64,000 nt of DNA from Eublepharis macularius (lineage: Eukaryota; Chordata; Lepidosauria; Squamata; Eublepharidae): assembly GCF_028583425.1 (NCBI RefSeq), contig NC_072795.1:8145001-8209000 (forward strand), written 5' to 3'. The number at the start of each line of letters is the position of its first letter. Positions within the stretch are counted from its first letter, which is position 1. Shown piece after piece: positions 1-37,964 of the stretch. Made by a program: the position numbers and the translations under genes. The notes below the pieces were generated by a model. That model made no database searches. It was not told the origin of the DNA and saw only the letters and a program-made list of their open reading frames with translations.

Positions 1-279
1 AATAAAAAATAAAGTGGTTTAGAAAAGAAGTGCAAAAATAATGAAAATAAAATATAAATTCAAAACAATAATAAATAATTTCAAAATCATAATGAAAGTG
101 CCTTAAATGGCATTAAAAACACAAGCAAATATGATTTACTTCTCCATCCAACACCACAAATGTTTGTGTTTGGGTACATGCACATATATATGCATAATAA
201 TGACAGTGAAAGAAAAATAGAGTGGTGGATTTGGGGAATATTTTCTTTGGGATGGAGGGACTGTTGTCTTCCATGAATT

Positions 280-1080
280 TATTTACTTTTTGTTTATAGT
301 CTGCCTTCCTTACTGAGCCTTGAGGCAGATCTCAAAACTTAAAATAATACAGTAGGGACCGTATACAGAGCAATAAAGGTTGGATTCCGATCCGATCCAA
401 GCCACACAGTCGCGTCCGACCCTCGACTACTCCGTAGATCGTCCCCCTCCAGGCCTTTCTGTCCTATAGCGCGTCGAGGGAGATCCGCAGAGTCTCGCAG
501 TGAAGGTTTTACAGGGTAGTTCAATAAAGTTGGATTACAGAGTTAGAAAACAGTGCAATGAAAACAGTATAAGATATGACATATGCAAAACCTAGATTAC
601 AGAAATTAGCAAACCATGTAGTAAAACCACAATAATGCATACAATAAACAGTGTCATATACTACAACCTTTGTCCCTTTTCGAAACCATTCTCCTGAATA
701 ATTCCATTTTATTGGAGGCCTATCTTTTATATGAAAATACCCTCCTGAATAATTCTATGAATTCTGCAGAGTGATAAGAGTATGGGAGCCTTTATGACAT
801 TCTCAAGCAAACTGTGCCACAAACGGGGAGCCATCACAGAGAAGGCTCTGGAATTGCTGTTCAAAATGAGGAAAATAATGCTCAGTAAGGTGGAAGCATC
901 TGTGGTTAAGTGTACAGTCTGTTTGCTATTGGAGAGATATTTGTATGATCCATGAACAGTAAGTCTTCCAATGGAATTACTGGTTGGTATGGAATATGTC
1001 ACTCTTTGATTGTCTATTCCAGAGGGGAAAATATATTCAAGAGTTCTCTTATTCTGCATCATTACTAGTAGCCAAACAGG
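280..1080 (-). mobile_element. L2/CR1-type LINE 3' end, degenerate
   Basis: On the minus strand the translation includes RAFSVMAPRLWHSLLENV, the conserved C-terminal block of L2/CR1 open reading frames. The 3' tail lies near 280-330 (TAGTCTGCCTTCCTTACTGA on the + strand), a tail also seen at 48620 and 44550. It is interrupted by an insertion at 386-520. Confidence 0.6.
386..520 (-). mobile_element. 5'-truncated RTE/BovB-like 3' end nested in a LINE
   Basis: A CpG-rich 135-base segment flanked by near-identical copies of CAATAAAGTTGGATT (370-385 and 521-535), read as a target-site duplication. On the minus strand it encodes a fragment resembling the RTE C-terminus (DRKAWRDL-like) followed by a GTCGGACGCGACT tail typical of RTE elements. 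The family call is from memory. Confidence 0.5.
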
Positions 1081-3117
1081 CTTTGCTAGATTATTGTAGC
1101 AGTTAGCTTACCCACGCAGGTAATGGCTGGTAAAGTTTTTCCATTTATTGCAGGCACAACTTCTTATTAAAAAGAGGCATCCATGATTATATTGTGAAAA
1201 ATAGTAGGTGGGGCCAGGCAGAGATCTGAGGCCGTTTTTATGGGACAAAATGAAACCAGCCAACTCTTGAGACTTGTGAATTAACTGCTGTTGATTAGAG
1301 ATCTGCAAAGAGCTGTGGCCCACTGAGAATTTCCTGCAGGAGGACTCATTGTCCATTTGTTCTTGGATAAATATGCTGCATTTTGAACAAATGAACAATT
1401 TCTGGTTCAAGAATACTGCAGGTTTCTGTTCATAAAGACATTTTCAAAGGCATATTCTGTGACTGAATGCAAGGAATTGGGGTGGGGGGTGAGGATGTTG
1501 ACCTAAAATTTTTCAGGGATTCGTGCCGGGGTCTCCACTGTGGTGCCTACCAGCACCTTTCCTGGCACCTGCCAAGTATTTTTAGAAAGTGGGGCATTTG
1601 CCTAGCAAGGCTTCTGATTGGCCTTGGAGGTTAGATGGGCTGTGTGGGTTTTTTAAAAGGTTGCTTTGCCAGCAGCTACCACTACAGTGTAAGGTTCTTC
1701 AGTGTGTGACTGAAGATAAGCTGCAGTAGCCATTTTGCGAGCGGCAGCCATTTTGTGGCTGCTCCCACCATCCTGTGTCATAATTCCAGAGGTACCCAAA
1801 GACTCAAAAAAGTTGGGAACCTGTGGATTGGTGAATATGCGGCAGTGTTGGATGAAAAGTGCAGAAGGCTTAGTGATCGCTCTTAGACGAGGAGTTATGC
1901 AACGAGGTTGCCGTTGCTGAGTCAGCAATGAACTCACACACCACGTACTCATCTCCTGGGCCTCAGAAGGATGAGGTAGAAGGACCATCCCTGTGTGATC
2001 TCGGAGTTTGTGGGGGGAGTACGGGAGGGAGGAGGCAGTTCGCCACTTTCCCTGGAGTCCAAAGCATGTGTAGTTTTCAAGATCAAAGGCAGTACTTTGG
2101 TTTCTGTCAAGCAGCTAGTTGGAAATGAGGCAGTTCCTTGAAGATGAGTGAGTTTAAAGCACAGTGGCATCTCCCAAAGGCATAAAGAGCTTGGGGTCAG
2201 ATGAGACATTTAATTAGTGGTTGGAGTATATTAAAAGTTTGTAATATTTTTTTTAGACATGGAAGGCCTTACTTGTGTTGTAACGTTTTAACATAGGCTG
2301 TTTCCTTTAGGTTTGTTGCACCGAAGATCGAACTGGATGAGTTGCCCCTAGATACTCCCCTCCCCAGGGGTATTACCTTGTTTCCTGTATGTGCTGTGGC
2401 TGAAAGAGTGGGCTTAAGTTTAAGCAAACTGTAAGCAGCAGTTCCTAGCAAAAATTTCATTGCGTCTCTTGTCTAGACGTCGTGGAATGAAGCCATTCGG
2501 CGGGGGAAATGTGTGGGGGAAAGCTTGTTTAATGGGTTTCTGTGCATTAATGGTTCAAGTGGTTTTTTTACAGTGAAGAAAAAAGAACCACAAATCCAGA
2601 TTGTGGTCATTAAAAAGCACTCAACACCAAAAAGTATTGGGAATGTCATTTCCTTTTTAGTTTGCTTGGGGAAGGGGTTCTGCTGCCGACATGTGCCCGC
2701 GGGGAAACGGGTGCATTTGAGTCAGACAGGGGAAACTGCAAAACCATTGCACAAAGTTGCGTCGTTTTTGCATCCCGAGATTGACGTGACCAGACATGGT
2801 TGCAAGAGAGTGCTTTCTTTTGCTACTTGAAATTTGTGCCTGTGATCACCTGGGAAGATGGGCTGCCTTGGACTTCAGCATTGTTGGAAGATGCTTTTGG
2901 CCCCCGATCAGTAGTTAGTGGAGCCTAATCCAGACATTTATGTATCTGGACTGGCTGAGACCAAAACAAGAGTAGTTTTTAAATGAAAAGATGAACAGTT
3001 TGATCCTCACAGTGTGGCTAGGAAACGAGTGGCTTTTAGCTCTGTGACTGCTGCAGTAGAAAAACATCACAGAGCAAGGCATTTGTATTCGATTAAGTAG
3101 TACTGTAGTAGTAGTAA

Positions 3118-3331
3118 TAGTAGCAACAACAACAACATTTGCTTTATATACCACCCTTTAGGACAACTTAACAACAATCACCCTGTGAGGTGGGTGGGGC
3201 TGAGAGAGCTCTGGAAGAGCTGTGACTGACCTACAGTCACCCAGCTGGCTTCAAGCAGAGGAGTGGGGAATCAAACCTGGTTCTCCAGCTTAGAGTCCTG
3301 CTGCTTTTAACCACTACACCAAACAGCATGC
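3118..3331 (-). repeat. MIR-like tRNA SINE
   Basis: Minus-strand element with the tRNA-like head (GTGTAGTGGTTAA...) at the right end, a CORE-like middle (GTCACAGCTCTTCCAGAGC) and a TATATAAAGC 3' region. The same family occurs at 5208, 10185, 12122 and 19183. Confidence 0.75.
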
Positions 3332-3344
3332 CAGCCACCCTTCT

Positions 3345-3517
3345 GGATAGATTAGTGCCACACTTGGAGCGGTAAACAAAGTCAGTGTTATTATTATCCC
3401 CTCAATACAGCTGGGGAGCTGGGGTTGAGAGGAGTGGCTGACCGATGGCAGTTGTGGGAGTCGAACCAGCAGAGTGCCAATTTGGAGCCCAGCCACAACC
3501 ACTGCGCTACAGCAGCC
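3345..3517 (-). repeat. MIR-like tRNA SINE, second subfamily
   Basis: Minus-strand SINE directly beside the previous one. Head GCTGTAGCGCAGTGGTTG, B-box-like GGTTCGACTCCC. Close relative of the copy at 28640-28842. Confidence 0.65.
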
Positions 3518-3924
3518 TTTCCACCCTTTTATGTAGGCAAACATGACTTGGAAGTGGGAAGGGAGCAGTATTTCACCACGCAGTCCAGTGTGCAAGTCTC
3601 ATGAAACTGATTCCCAAATTAGCATGAATATCAGGCTCACAGCTTTAGTCTGTTTAATAGTTCAAGTAAGCAACAGAGCTTTTGCTGGATAACTGATGGG
3701 GGTGAAGGAAAGAATGGGCCACCCGAGGCAGTTGTTTAAAATATACCCCGATGTATACTGTGATGTTTGTTAGTGGCCCAACTTCTACCTACCTGAAATT
3801 GAAGCAAGCAGGAAAAATATGAAATAAATTTTGGCTCTGGTTTATTAACGGACAGGGAATGAAAATAATTAAATTTAGCCTGAACAGGGAGCTTTTGTCA
3901 CATGATCTTTTCATCTGTAGAGAT

Positions 3925-4160
3925 TTACTTACTTTCCTTCATTTCTACCCTGCCTTTCTCCCTAATTGGGACCTAAAGCGGCTTACATCATGCTCCGCTC
4001 CTCCATTTAATCCTCACAACAAACCTGTAAGGTAGGCTAGACTGAAAGAGTAAGACTGGCCCAAGGTCACCCAGGGAGCTTCCATGGCAAAGTGGGGATT
4101 TGAACCTGGGTGTTCCAGATCCTAGTCTGATACTCGACCCACCATACAACACTGGCTCTA
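3925..4160 (-). repeat. MIR-like tRNA SINE
   Basis: Minus strand; head near 4160, B-box-like GGTTCAAATCCCC, then CTGGGTGACCTTGGGCCAGT and a 3' end in CAGAAATGAAGG. Related to 38530, 47710 and 57112. Confidence 0.7.
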
Positions 4161-4855
4161 CTACTTAAAACCAATAAAAAGTTTTAAATATAATTAATAA
4201 GTTAAAGGTAGGTTGAAAACAATTTAACCAGATTGCATGCTTGTCTAAAGTAGACATACTCCCCTTTTTCATATCTATTCCAGATGTTTTCTGAGATTTT
4301 TTTTTTTACATTAACAATAGACCCGCACGATGAATAGGGAACCCCACAGCTGCCAGAAGGCAGGGTCCAGCTCCCTTCTAATGGTAACCCCGCCCAAATT
4401 TACCACGAATTTGAACGAGGCAATGATTATAATGATGGCATGGCGAGGGTAAAAACAGGCTGGAGATGACATCATGTGATCTAATTGCAGCCTGTGAATA
4501 AGTGAAACCACTAGTCACAGATTTACAAATGGCAAGCGTCTCCTGTGTTCATGCCTGTTAAATGTCCAAAGTGTAGACCAAAATAGACATTTGCAAGGTT
4601 TTCTCCACCCTTATGAACATTTTTAACAAAATACAACTTTTCAAGCTTGGCTGAGATGTAAGAAAAGAGCAAAGTATTATTCTAAGTAAAGGGTCCAGGA
4701 ATATTTGAGAGGTAGGAATTCAGTAAAGTTGAATGGAAATTGGGGAATGGGTGGTTACCTTTTGGAGGGTTTTCATGGATTTTGTGTGTAGCAGTAGTAG
4801 CAGAATCTGTGGAGTATGACATTTTTGTTTTGCTGTCTTTCCCCTGCTTTGTTAG

Positions 4856-29596
<24,741 letters not shown>

Positions 29597-29950
29597 CATG
29601 TTGGCCTCCATCTGCAAGGGCTGCTCCTGCTGCCCGTCCGGGAAGAAGAGACGGCCCTGGCCTCGGGCCTCAGTTGGAGGGAGCAGAGCAGGAGCAAGAC
29701 CCAGTGCATGGCGTGTGCGTGTGGGATCTGCGAATCGGAGTGGCTGACAATCCCATTGTCGTTTATTATTGTACTTCGCACCTGTCCCCTGGCATGTCAC
29801 ATCATGCAGGAACCACTGGTGGGAGGAGCCAGAGACCTGTATATGTTCAAGATCTTTGCGGGGCAGGGGATGTCTGTGTATAAATATACATACATATATA
29901 TATATATATATATGCGGTGATGTATAATAAAATATCAGGAGTTGCTGGGG
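29597..29950 (+). terminator. EIF2B5: EIF2B5 3' UTR and poly(A) signal
   Basis: The first AATAAA after the stop codon is at 29926-29931, just past a TA microsatellite (29888-29914). A GT-rich stretch (GGGGTGGGTGGGTGG) follows about 20 bases later, as expected for a cleavage and polyadenylation site. The cleavage position is inferred. Confidence 0.7.
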
Positions 29951-32900
29951 TGGGTGGGTGGGATCTTGCAGCTGACATAGAGGGTAACAGAGGCAAATAT
30001 GTACAGGCCCCAAGTCAACCTTAACTGTTGGGGTATGAACCACTATGGAATTGTGTAAAAAAAAGAAAAAAAATATCCTGTAATGGCTGAGGTTATTTGA
30101 AGCCCTTGAGTCTTGGGCAGGAGGGGGGAGGCGGAGCTGGGTATTGCAAACAATTCCTTTATTTTGTCTGAAAGCCCAACTGGTAAAGAGACAGCGCAAA
30201 AATTGATGGTCAAAGCTCAGGAGCAATGCGAGAAGAATTTATGGGGAGAGTTGTGTGAGGGTGCCAAGATATCCAGGCCCTGGGAAAAGCTGCCTCTCTG
30301 GAACGGGAGGAGCGTTTTGCAGTAGAGCTAACTTCCACATTAACTCTGAAGTCCGTTTGGCATTGCAGCCTTTGCCAAAATCACGGAGTCTCTTCTGTTT
30401 GTGCAAAACGGGAAAGTATTTACCTACCTCACACGGTGTGAGTTTGTATGAAAAATCTGCAAAAGTGTTCTTATGCTCATGAGGGGCGGGGCGGGGGGGG
30501 CGGGACTTATTTATCCACATCTGGCCTGCATGCTGACCAGTCTGGCTCTGGAAGGGGGTATGTACCCTTCAGTGCCACTCTTTCCTGAAGCACGGGCACC
30601 CCTGGCACTACCAAGAAGTTTCAGGGAATCTGTTACTCTGCATTTACTAAATACGTCCATGTTCTGCCTTGGGCCTCGGTGACAGCCCGGACTCTGTGTG
30701 TGTCAAACACAAACTAGATAGACACAAGTGAGGTCAGTTGTATGCTGCACTCAGGATCCGACTGACCCTCGAGTAACATACATACTGGTTTATCGGTTTT
30801 AAACTATGCTTTGGCTTCCCCTTAAATTAAAATAATTTCTCCTTGCCCTTTTCTCATTACTGACAGATTCTGCAAACAATTTGTGTCCATCATTACAACA
30901 GGGGGCCAAGAGGCACAGCGGGCAACAGCTTGTGTTGGCAGAGTGTTGTTGACTTGCGGATACGGGCTTATCATTCCCCCACTGCCAGTGGGTACTTCCC
31001 GCTGACTTTCAGCTAGCTGGTGGGGGGGGGAACTGGCAGGAAATGGGGAAAATGCCAGTAGAGGCATTCTACTGATGTCACTCCCATGTGTGCAGAAATG
31101 ATCTCCGCACGTTGCCAGAGGAAACCAGGGACCTCTGCTATTTGGGCAAAACTATGGTTAAACCATAAGAGTTTTGCCCAGCGTCCCTCAGCAATGTGCT
31201 GACATCACTTCCAGGTGCATGGGGGTGACATGATGGTGTTGCTGGCGAGGGCTCTTCCTCTGCCACAGCCTAGTAAGTCCCTCCACCAGTTGCTGGGGGC
31301 AGGAGGGCTGGCAAACTTATACTGATCTTGCTGCTTTTTTTCTTCATGAGTAGCTACAGCATATCCAAGGGGAGAAGAATACCAGCTGTGCCCACCTGCG
31401 CGTGTGGCTTTTTGACATTGGATGGGGCTGTTTTGCCACATGGCCGAAATGAGGTCATTAACCTGTCTGGGATGGAAGGAAGACCCCCTGTTTGGAGGGA
31501 AATCCTGAACATGGAGCTGAGCTTTTCATCCCACTCTGTCCACCCTTGTGAATGTTCAGAGGGGGGTGCATTTTCTGTGTCTGCCAATATTTAATTTGTG
31601 GAGGAATAAATATCCCTGAGAGAAAAAGAATGGCTTCTCTGCTCTGTGATGTTTTTGAGTTGGAACATGTCTTAATAGGAGCTGGGTGGACCACTCAGCC
31701 CTCGGCGCAGTTATTCTTTTCGAAGCTCCGTCAATGGATTGAGAAGGTTGTAACTCCGTTTAGGAGGTTCGCAGATTACTCTGGATAAGAAACGTTTCCA
31801 AAATCCCATTTAGCTGATGTAGCGGCTATGGCCTCTTTCACTAAAATCCCTTGCCGGTCTGTGTAGGAGAGTGTTTCTGCCGGCGTGGTTTGGCTCGCCG
31901 GCATGTTTACAAGCCACACAAGTATGTCTGGGTTCTCCGGAGGTCTGCTGTAAACATGCTAAGTTTGCTGAGCTGTGCGGGTGGGAGTCTTGCGTCGTAA
32001 CTGGCGTGGCAGCAGTAACAATGCATCTCCAAGACGCACAACAAGTGGGGCTTTGTAGAAGAAAAGTTTCTTGTTCCAGTGTATAAGTAGTAAGCCTATT
32101 AGTTGGGTTGCTGGCGTGTGCGAAGAAGCAAGGATTTGGTGAGCTGAAGGACCAGTTTCTGCTCAACCTTTTAAATAATACATTAGCCATCCCATCTTTA
32201 GTTAACTTTAACAAAGGTGAGCTGGATGATGTGTACAAGCTTGGCAACGAATCTTGGAAGAACTTCTGATTTCAGTCGACACACCCTGTTGCATAATGTT
32301 GGCTGACCTACAATTTCATCTCCTGAAGACAAAGTTTCCGTGGTGTGTTAAGTTTTTTTTTTTTAAAAAGCCCCAACCCCACACAGCTGCAATTTGATGA
32401 CAGCCGTGCACGAAGATGAAACGTGGAATGAGGTGTAGCTTTGCTTGATTTCGGTGCAAGATTACTTTAGGAAGGAAAACTGGCAGTCTTTATGAGAGTT
32501 ACACTGTTGGATAAGGCTAAAAATCTAACCTTAATTGTCAAGTGATACTATCTTTGAAAAATGAGGATGGTATCAAATAATTCTGGAGCCAGAGAATCTC
32601 GTTCCTTCCGGTTCTGGGACATGTCTGCTTTTTCTTTATGACATGAAAAAGAGGCCACCTTTCAGTCCTGGTGAAACACTTCTCTTGCTGCTGATCTGTT
32701 ACAGATTTTACAGTGTATGTTGTGTTGTATTGCTTGACTTCTGGTTAGTGAGAAGGAAGGCTGAAATTACAAAGCCCCTTTTTCCAAGAGTGTTTACAAG
32801 CTTGATATAAAACACAGGCATTTAAAAATCTCTGGATATCTGAGGTTTCGTTTTCTAACCATTTAAATGTCTTACTAATCTAGAACTGGTTTGCTTTGGC

Positions 32901-33340
32901 CGGAGGCAGAGCATACTTTCTGCAAAGTAACAAATACATCCACGTTCTGTGTCCCCCCAGCCTGAGATGTGTGCTCTGAAAACTGCTGGTTTTTCTGTTG
33001 TGCAAATATCAAATACTTGCCCAGTATGAGACCATATGCCAAAGGGGGCATTTCAGAAAAGAAGCAGTTCACGCACAGCCACATTTTGTCCTGGTTTCTA
33101 ACCTACCCACCCACCCACCCACCCTGTACTGATGATTTTTTTTTTTTTAAGGGAGGTGGGGAGAGACATGCCAGCCAGACTAACATATGTGAACTATTCT
33201 GCAAGCCAGACATTAACAAAGAATGTAATTTTCTAAGAGTGAATTATTATGCTGAAGTTCTGCCTGGGCTTGGAGCTGTTTGTAAATTCTTTGAAAGAAT
33301 CAGAGCATGAAAACAAAGCCTTTCAGATCACTTGCTCCTT
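29950..33340. other. Intergenic, nothing recognised
   Basis: After the EIF2B5 poly(A) site I see no conserved protein, RNA gene or classified repeat until the SINE at 33341. There is a short ACCC repeat at 33105-33124 and scattered homopolymers. Confidence 0.5.
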
Positions 33341-33500
33341 GGTGAGGGGCTGTGGCTCAGTCGTAGAGCCTTTGCATGGCATTCCAAAGGTCCCTGGTTC
33401 AATCCCCAGCATCTCCAGATAAAGGGCTCCAGAAGTGGGTGATGCGAAGGACCCTGGAGAGCCCCGCCACTCATAGCAGACAATACACACTTGTTTATGG
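33341..33500 (+). repeat. tRNA-derived SINE
   Basis: GGGGCTGTGGCTCAGTCGTA, GGTTCAATCCCC, CAGCATCTCCAG: same family as 26603 and 53915. Confidence 0.7.
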
Positions 33501-34059
33501 ATGACACTGTATTGAATCCCATTATTGCCAGAGTGGAAAGTGCTTGCAATAGTGAATCTTACCTTCGATCTTCCTTCTAACTCCTGAAAAGTCAGTGGTC
33601 GGTATAATAGAATCTACATTAATATCCAAGAGAGGGAGAAATGAGTAAAGCCATCCTGTTGCTCCCTTCACATGTATTGTTAAACATGTGTGGACCTTGG
33701 GTTCAGGACACTTAGCCAGAATCACACCCAACTTGACGGAATTAAGCTCAGTGTCAGGGATAAACCTCTCCCTGCTTCCACAGCTTGGCTAGCTTGGAAA
33801 ACTGATGCACATGCCAAATGAGGGGTGGAGCAAAATGTGTGGTTTAGGATAATGCACAAGCAAGCTCAAAGTAAATGTGACACAGCCTTTCCAGACCTGG
33901 AGGTGCCCCCTTGGCCGCTACTTGAAGTTGACCCTACAAAAAAATGTGTCCAGTTGTCACCCGCTTGATTGAAAGTGCAGAAGCAGACCAACTCCAGGTC
34001 ATCTTGGATCACTCGTTCACTCGGTACGTGACCATGGGACTTCGACAGCCATGGTAGCT

Positions 34060-35690
34060 TTAGCTGATAAGCTCTGTCTGAAGGTAGACCCTCCCTGAGC
34101 TCTACTATGTTGGAGAACTTCCTGCCAGGCTTCAATTCTTGGGCAAGGTGCTAGAGCACTGTCCCAGCTCCAGGAGTTCTTGGTTAAGATTTGATTTTTC
34201 TGGAACCATTTCAGTCTGGGTTCAGGCCTGTATTTGGAATAAAGACTCTGCTGGTCACCTTGGCTGATGACCTTTACGGTGAACTAGACAGGAGTGTAAC
34301 CCTGCTGGCACCGCTGGATCTCTCAGCGGCCCGTCAGTACCGTCAGCCGTAGTATCCTACTGAGCTGCCTCTTAGTGCTGGGACTAAGAGGCACTGTGTT
34401 ATGGTGGTTCAAGTCCTATCTGGGAGATTGGTCTCAGAAGGTGGTGCCGCCCTCCTGCTCTGCCCCTTGGCAGTTGGCCTATGGAGCCCTACAGGGCTAG
34501 ATTTTATTTCCCATCCTATTTAATGTTTACATGGAGCCAATGGGAAAGGTCATCAGGAGGTTTGGGCTCTGCCTATCTTACATCTAATTCTGGGTTAGGA
34601 TAAAGGTAGACCAGTAATGTAAGATCTCCTTTTTCTTAGATGGGGTTACATTCCCCTTGAAAAGTCAGGTTCACAGCTTGGGAATACTGCTTGACACAGC
34701 AGTTGACCTTTGAAAACCAGGGGGCTACAGTGGCTCAGAGTGCGGACGCCCAGCTTTGGCTGGTGTGTCAGCTGTGCCCATTTTTGGTTTGGTTGGATCT
34801 AGTTGCAGTGATCCATGCCTTAGTTACATCTACCTGCACTGTTTCAATGGGTTCTACTTGTGGCTATCCTTGAAGCATGTTCAGAAGTTGCAGCTAGCAC
34901 AGAACACTCTTGACTAGACAGCTGGTTGGAGCCAACCACTAGAAAAAATGTGACCTCAATAGTGCAGCGTCTACACTGGCTGCTAATGTTGGTTCTCACC
35001 TTTAAAGCCCTACATGGCGTGGGACCCAGGTATCTGAAGGACCGTCTTCTCCCATATGTTGCTGCCCAGGAGTTAAGATCACAGGGAGAGACCTGTCTTG
35101 CTGTCCCACCAGCCAAATCTTGGTTCATAGAATGATAGTTGGAAGAGGCCTCACAGACCATCAAGTCCAACCCCCTGCCCAATGCAGGAACAGCCTAAAG
35201 CATCCCCAACAAGTATTTCTCCAGCTGCTCCTGAGGAGGAACCCACCACATCCATAGGCAGCTGATTCCACTGCTGAACTACTCAACGTGAAGAAGTTTT
35301 TCCTAATGTCCAGCTGGTACTTTCCCTCCTGTCCTTTAAACCCATTGTTTCAAGTCCTATCTGTTACCAACAGGAACAGTTCCCTTCCCTCCTCTAAGTG
35401 ACAGCCTTTTGAATACTTAAAGTTGGTTGGTGAGTACATGAAAGGGCCTTTTCTGTTGCAGCCCCATGAATGGAACACCCCAGGAAAGAGCCCCTGGTCC
35501 CCTCACTCTTGATCTTTATGAGGCCGCTGACTACAGTTTTATTTAGAACTGCATTCGCTTAATGTTAATATTCATTGATAGTTTTATATAGTGATTTTAA
35601 ATTTAGGCTTTTATGTATTTTTGTGTCTGTTGCAAGCTGCCTTGAATGCCATGAGGTAGAAAGGTAGCTAACGAATGTTTTAATTTAATG
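34060..35690 (+). mobile_element. L2-clade LINE fragment, degenerate, split by CR1
   Basis: Plus-strand frames give pieces of an L2 reverse transcriptase: SLGSGL...IKTLLVTLADDL, LDLSAA, a YLGD/SYLSGR-like block near 34420, then TFKALHGVGPRYLKDRLLP and AAQELRSQGETCLAVPP. Many stops. A CR1 tail at 35128-35417 interrupts it and L2 3' sequence continues to about 35690. Confidence 0.75.
35128..35417 (-). mobile_element. CR1 3' end inserted in L2
   Basis: CATAGAATGATAGTTGGAAG and CAAGTCCAACCCCCTGCCCA are the standard CR1 3' end in minus orientation. L2 sequence resumes on the far side with GAGTACATGAAAGGGCCTTT. Short TTGGTT motifs lie at both joints. Confidence 0.75.
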
Positions 35691-35699
35691 CCCTCCCCG

Positions 35700-37960
35700 C
35701 ATCAGCAGGCTTTAAATAAAATGTTAAACAAAAGGTCCTTCAGCAGGCTACCAGTAACCACAAAACAATCAGATCTTTTTCAAAAACAAGGTTTAGAATT
35801 TGAGGGAAATGAAGGGATACTGGAACCAAAAAGGTCCTCAACCATAAGAACAGTGAAATTGTTGGATTCAGAAGGGTTTGTATAGGAGATATAGGAGAGG
35901 TGAGGGAGAGGAAAAATGAAAGCGAGCCAAGGCACTGGGTCATAAGAAAGATTGGGGGAAAGAAGGTTTAAGGATTTAAGAGAAAAGGATTGAATAGAGA
36001 AGTTTACTTATCCACAGTCTGTTGAGCTAGGCAGACCACATTGTCCATTTCGATGACCCAAAGACAGAATGGGAGACTTTAGGCAGTGCTTCCAAAGGTT
36101 TGGTGAAATATTAAGGTAAGGCAGCGGAGAGATTGGCCTTTGTGGCAAGGAAACACCCCAGAGTCGCAAAGAAAGAAAAGAAGAGTTGGCAGTCTCTGAG
36201 CCAGGCAGGGGATGAGACTGCACAATTTTGGCTGAAGAGCAAGAATAGTTATAGAAGCCAGCACAAAAGAGTATAAAAGAAAGAATTCTAATTGGTGTTG
36301 AGTTCAGGATGAGAATCTATGGATTTACTGGCTTCTCAGTAAGGTAGCAAAAGGTGAAGGCATCCAGGCTGGACAAAAGTTCTGGCAGGGTGGAGACTTC
36401 ACTCACGCCTGAGGCAGGCGGATAAGAGACATTCAGGCAATGCCAGTATGATGATTAGATTTTGCATCAGGAAGACTCTCATTTGCTGATGAAATCACCT
36501 TGATAAATCAGCAATGGGTAGGCATGCAGATGTCTCTTTGGTGAATTAGTCTCCACCCAAGGTTTTGGCCACTCATCAGCATAGCCTGACTATGGAGAAT
36601 CTTTATCTCGACTTCACTTTCTGAAAAGTGAGGTATTGCTAGCTCCAAGGTGAATTTTCCCAAGATGGAGTCAGGGTAGACAGCACACATTTTGGAAAAG
36701 GGGGTCCTTGGTAATACCCATCTTGCATTTTTTTCTAAGTGGTCTTGCTTTGCCATGTTTTCTGTGCCAGCTTTATGTTGGCACAAGAGCAAAGGTGGGG
36801 ATGATTTTGCCCGATTGTCCATGCCCAGTTACTTTACCCATGGGGGGGGGGGGGTGCGTTCCTTCAGTCTTCCACTCCCCCAACAATACCTTTTCAGGGG
36901 TGATAAAATATAAGCATTTTAAGCTTCAGCTTGGTTGTAACTGAACAAGACTCGGTACTACTACTTGATGAAGATGGAGAAAGGGGACCCCACCCAGTTA
37001 TGAGCACATGGTGTGTGGCTGAGCAGAAATATAGGGTGATCCCTCCCATATCCAAGCCATCCACCTCAGACCTGTCCATAACCTCAGGCATTTTACGAGT
37101 AAAAGTAATTGGAGCACTAGTCATAGAAATACTGGCACAAGCTAAATGTACAAAACCTACCATCTTGCACCAAATGCATTAATTTGATTAATGAAAGGGC
37201 TGGGAGATGAATCCAGCTGTTCTAGGATGTTATCCATGCAACTACCAGTGAGAAGACGGAAAAGAAAATACAGATTTTTTGCTGGCTGAAATAATTCCTT
37301 CCAGTTTTGACCGGCATGTTTTGTCTCTAGAGGGAAAGCAGCAACGAGGGTACCAAATTAAAATATGGAAGTATGTTTTTTAAAACCTGGATTATCTCAA
37401 GCCTGTGTGTAGGCTGCAGCTTTACACTTTTTTTAACAACTCTGAAACAGTAGTATTGAACATGTTTACCTTTCTTACATTTTTTAAAAAAAACAGATTT
37501 TTAGTCTTTATACCTGTGAAAATATGTTTGCAAGTATGAAGGCGGTGTCTGATAAGACTCTTAGAAGCCAGAGAGGTTGCTGAAAAAATGTATTGGGGGA
37601 AGAAGGGAGGCTTTAGTAATCTCTCCATGTTGACTTGCCCCTCTTCATGGGAGGCGGAAACAAAAGGAACAATGCAAAATAAGCAGATATGCACCTTGGT
37701 CTAATTTGATGAAGAACCTCACATTTTCTCAATATAGAACTTATTTTTTAGTATGGAGGGTGTATAGCCCTGCTTAGAAAATTCCCAGAGCTAAGCTCTG
37801 GACCTGCAAACTCTGAAACTTCAGCTGAGAATTTCCCCGATTGCTTCACTTGTATGCATTTGAAACATACGTGAAAGAACTTTGTGATAGGAAGAAAATC
37901 TGGATATAAATAAAGGTGTTCGTTTGGAGCATGGAATCAGAATGAATTAAGGTAGGCTCT
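35700..37960. other. Intergenic, nothing recognised
   Basis: AT-rich to neutral sequence with a G run near 36842. I could not assign a gene or a repeat family. Confidence 0.45.
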
Positions 37961-37964
37961 CCTT

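Larger units (their letters stand above)
1..4855 (+). other. EIF2B5: EIF2B5 intron 1 (inferred) with repeats
   Basis: No GC-rich first exon encoding the expected ADSFDRRFFPI-type segment was found before 4856, so this stretch is taken as intron 1 and exon 1 should lie left of the window. Repeats inside are listed separately. The stretch 1480-1900 is compact and mid-GC and may be another old repeat that I cannot name. For 2200-3100 I see nothing recognisable. Confidence 0.6.
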
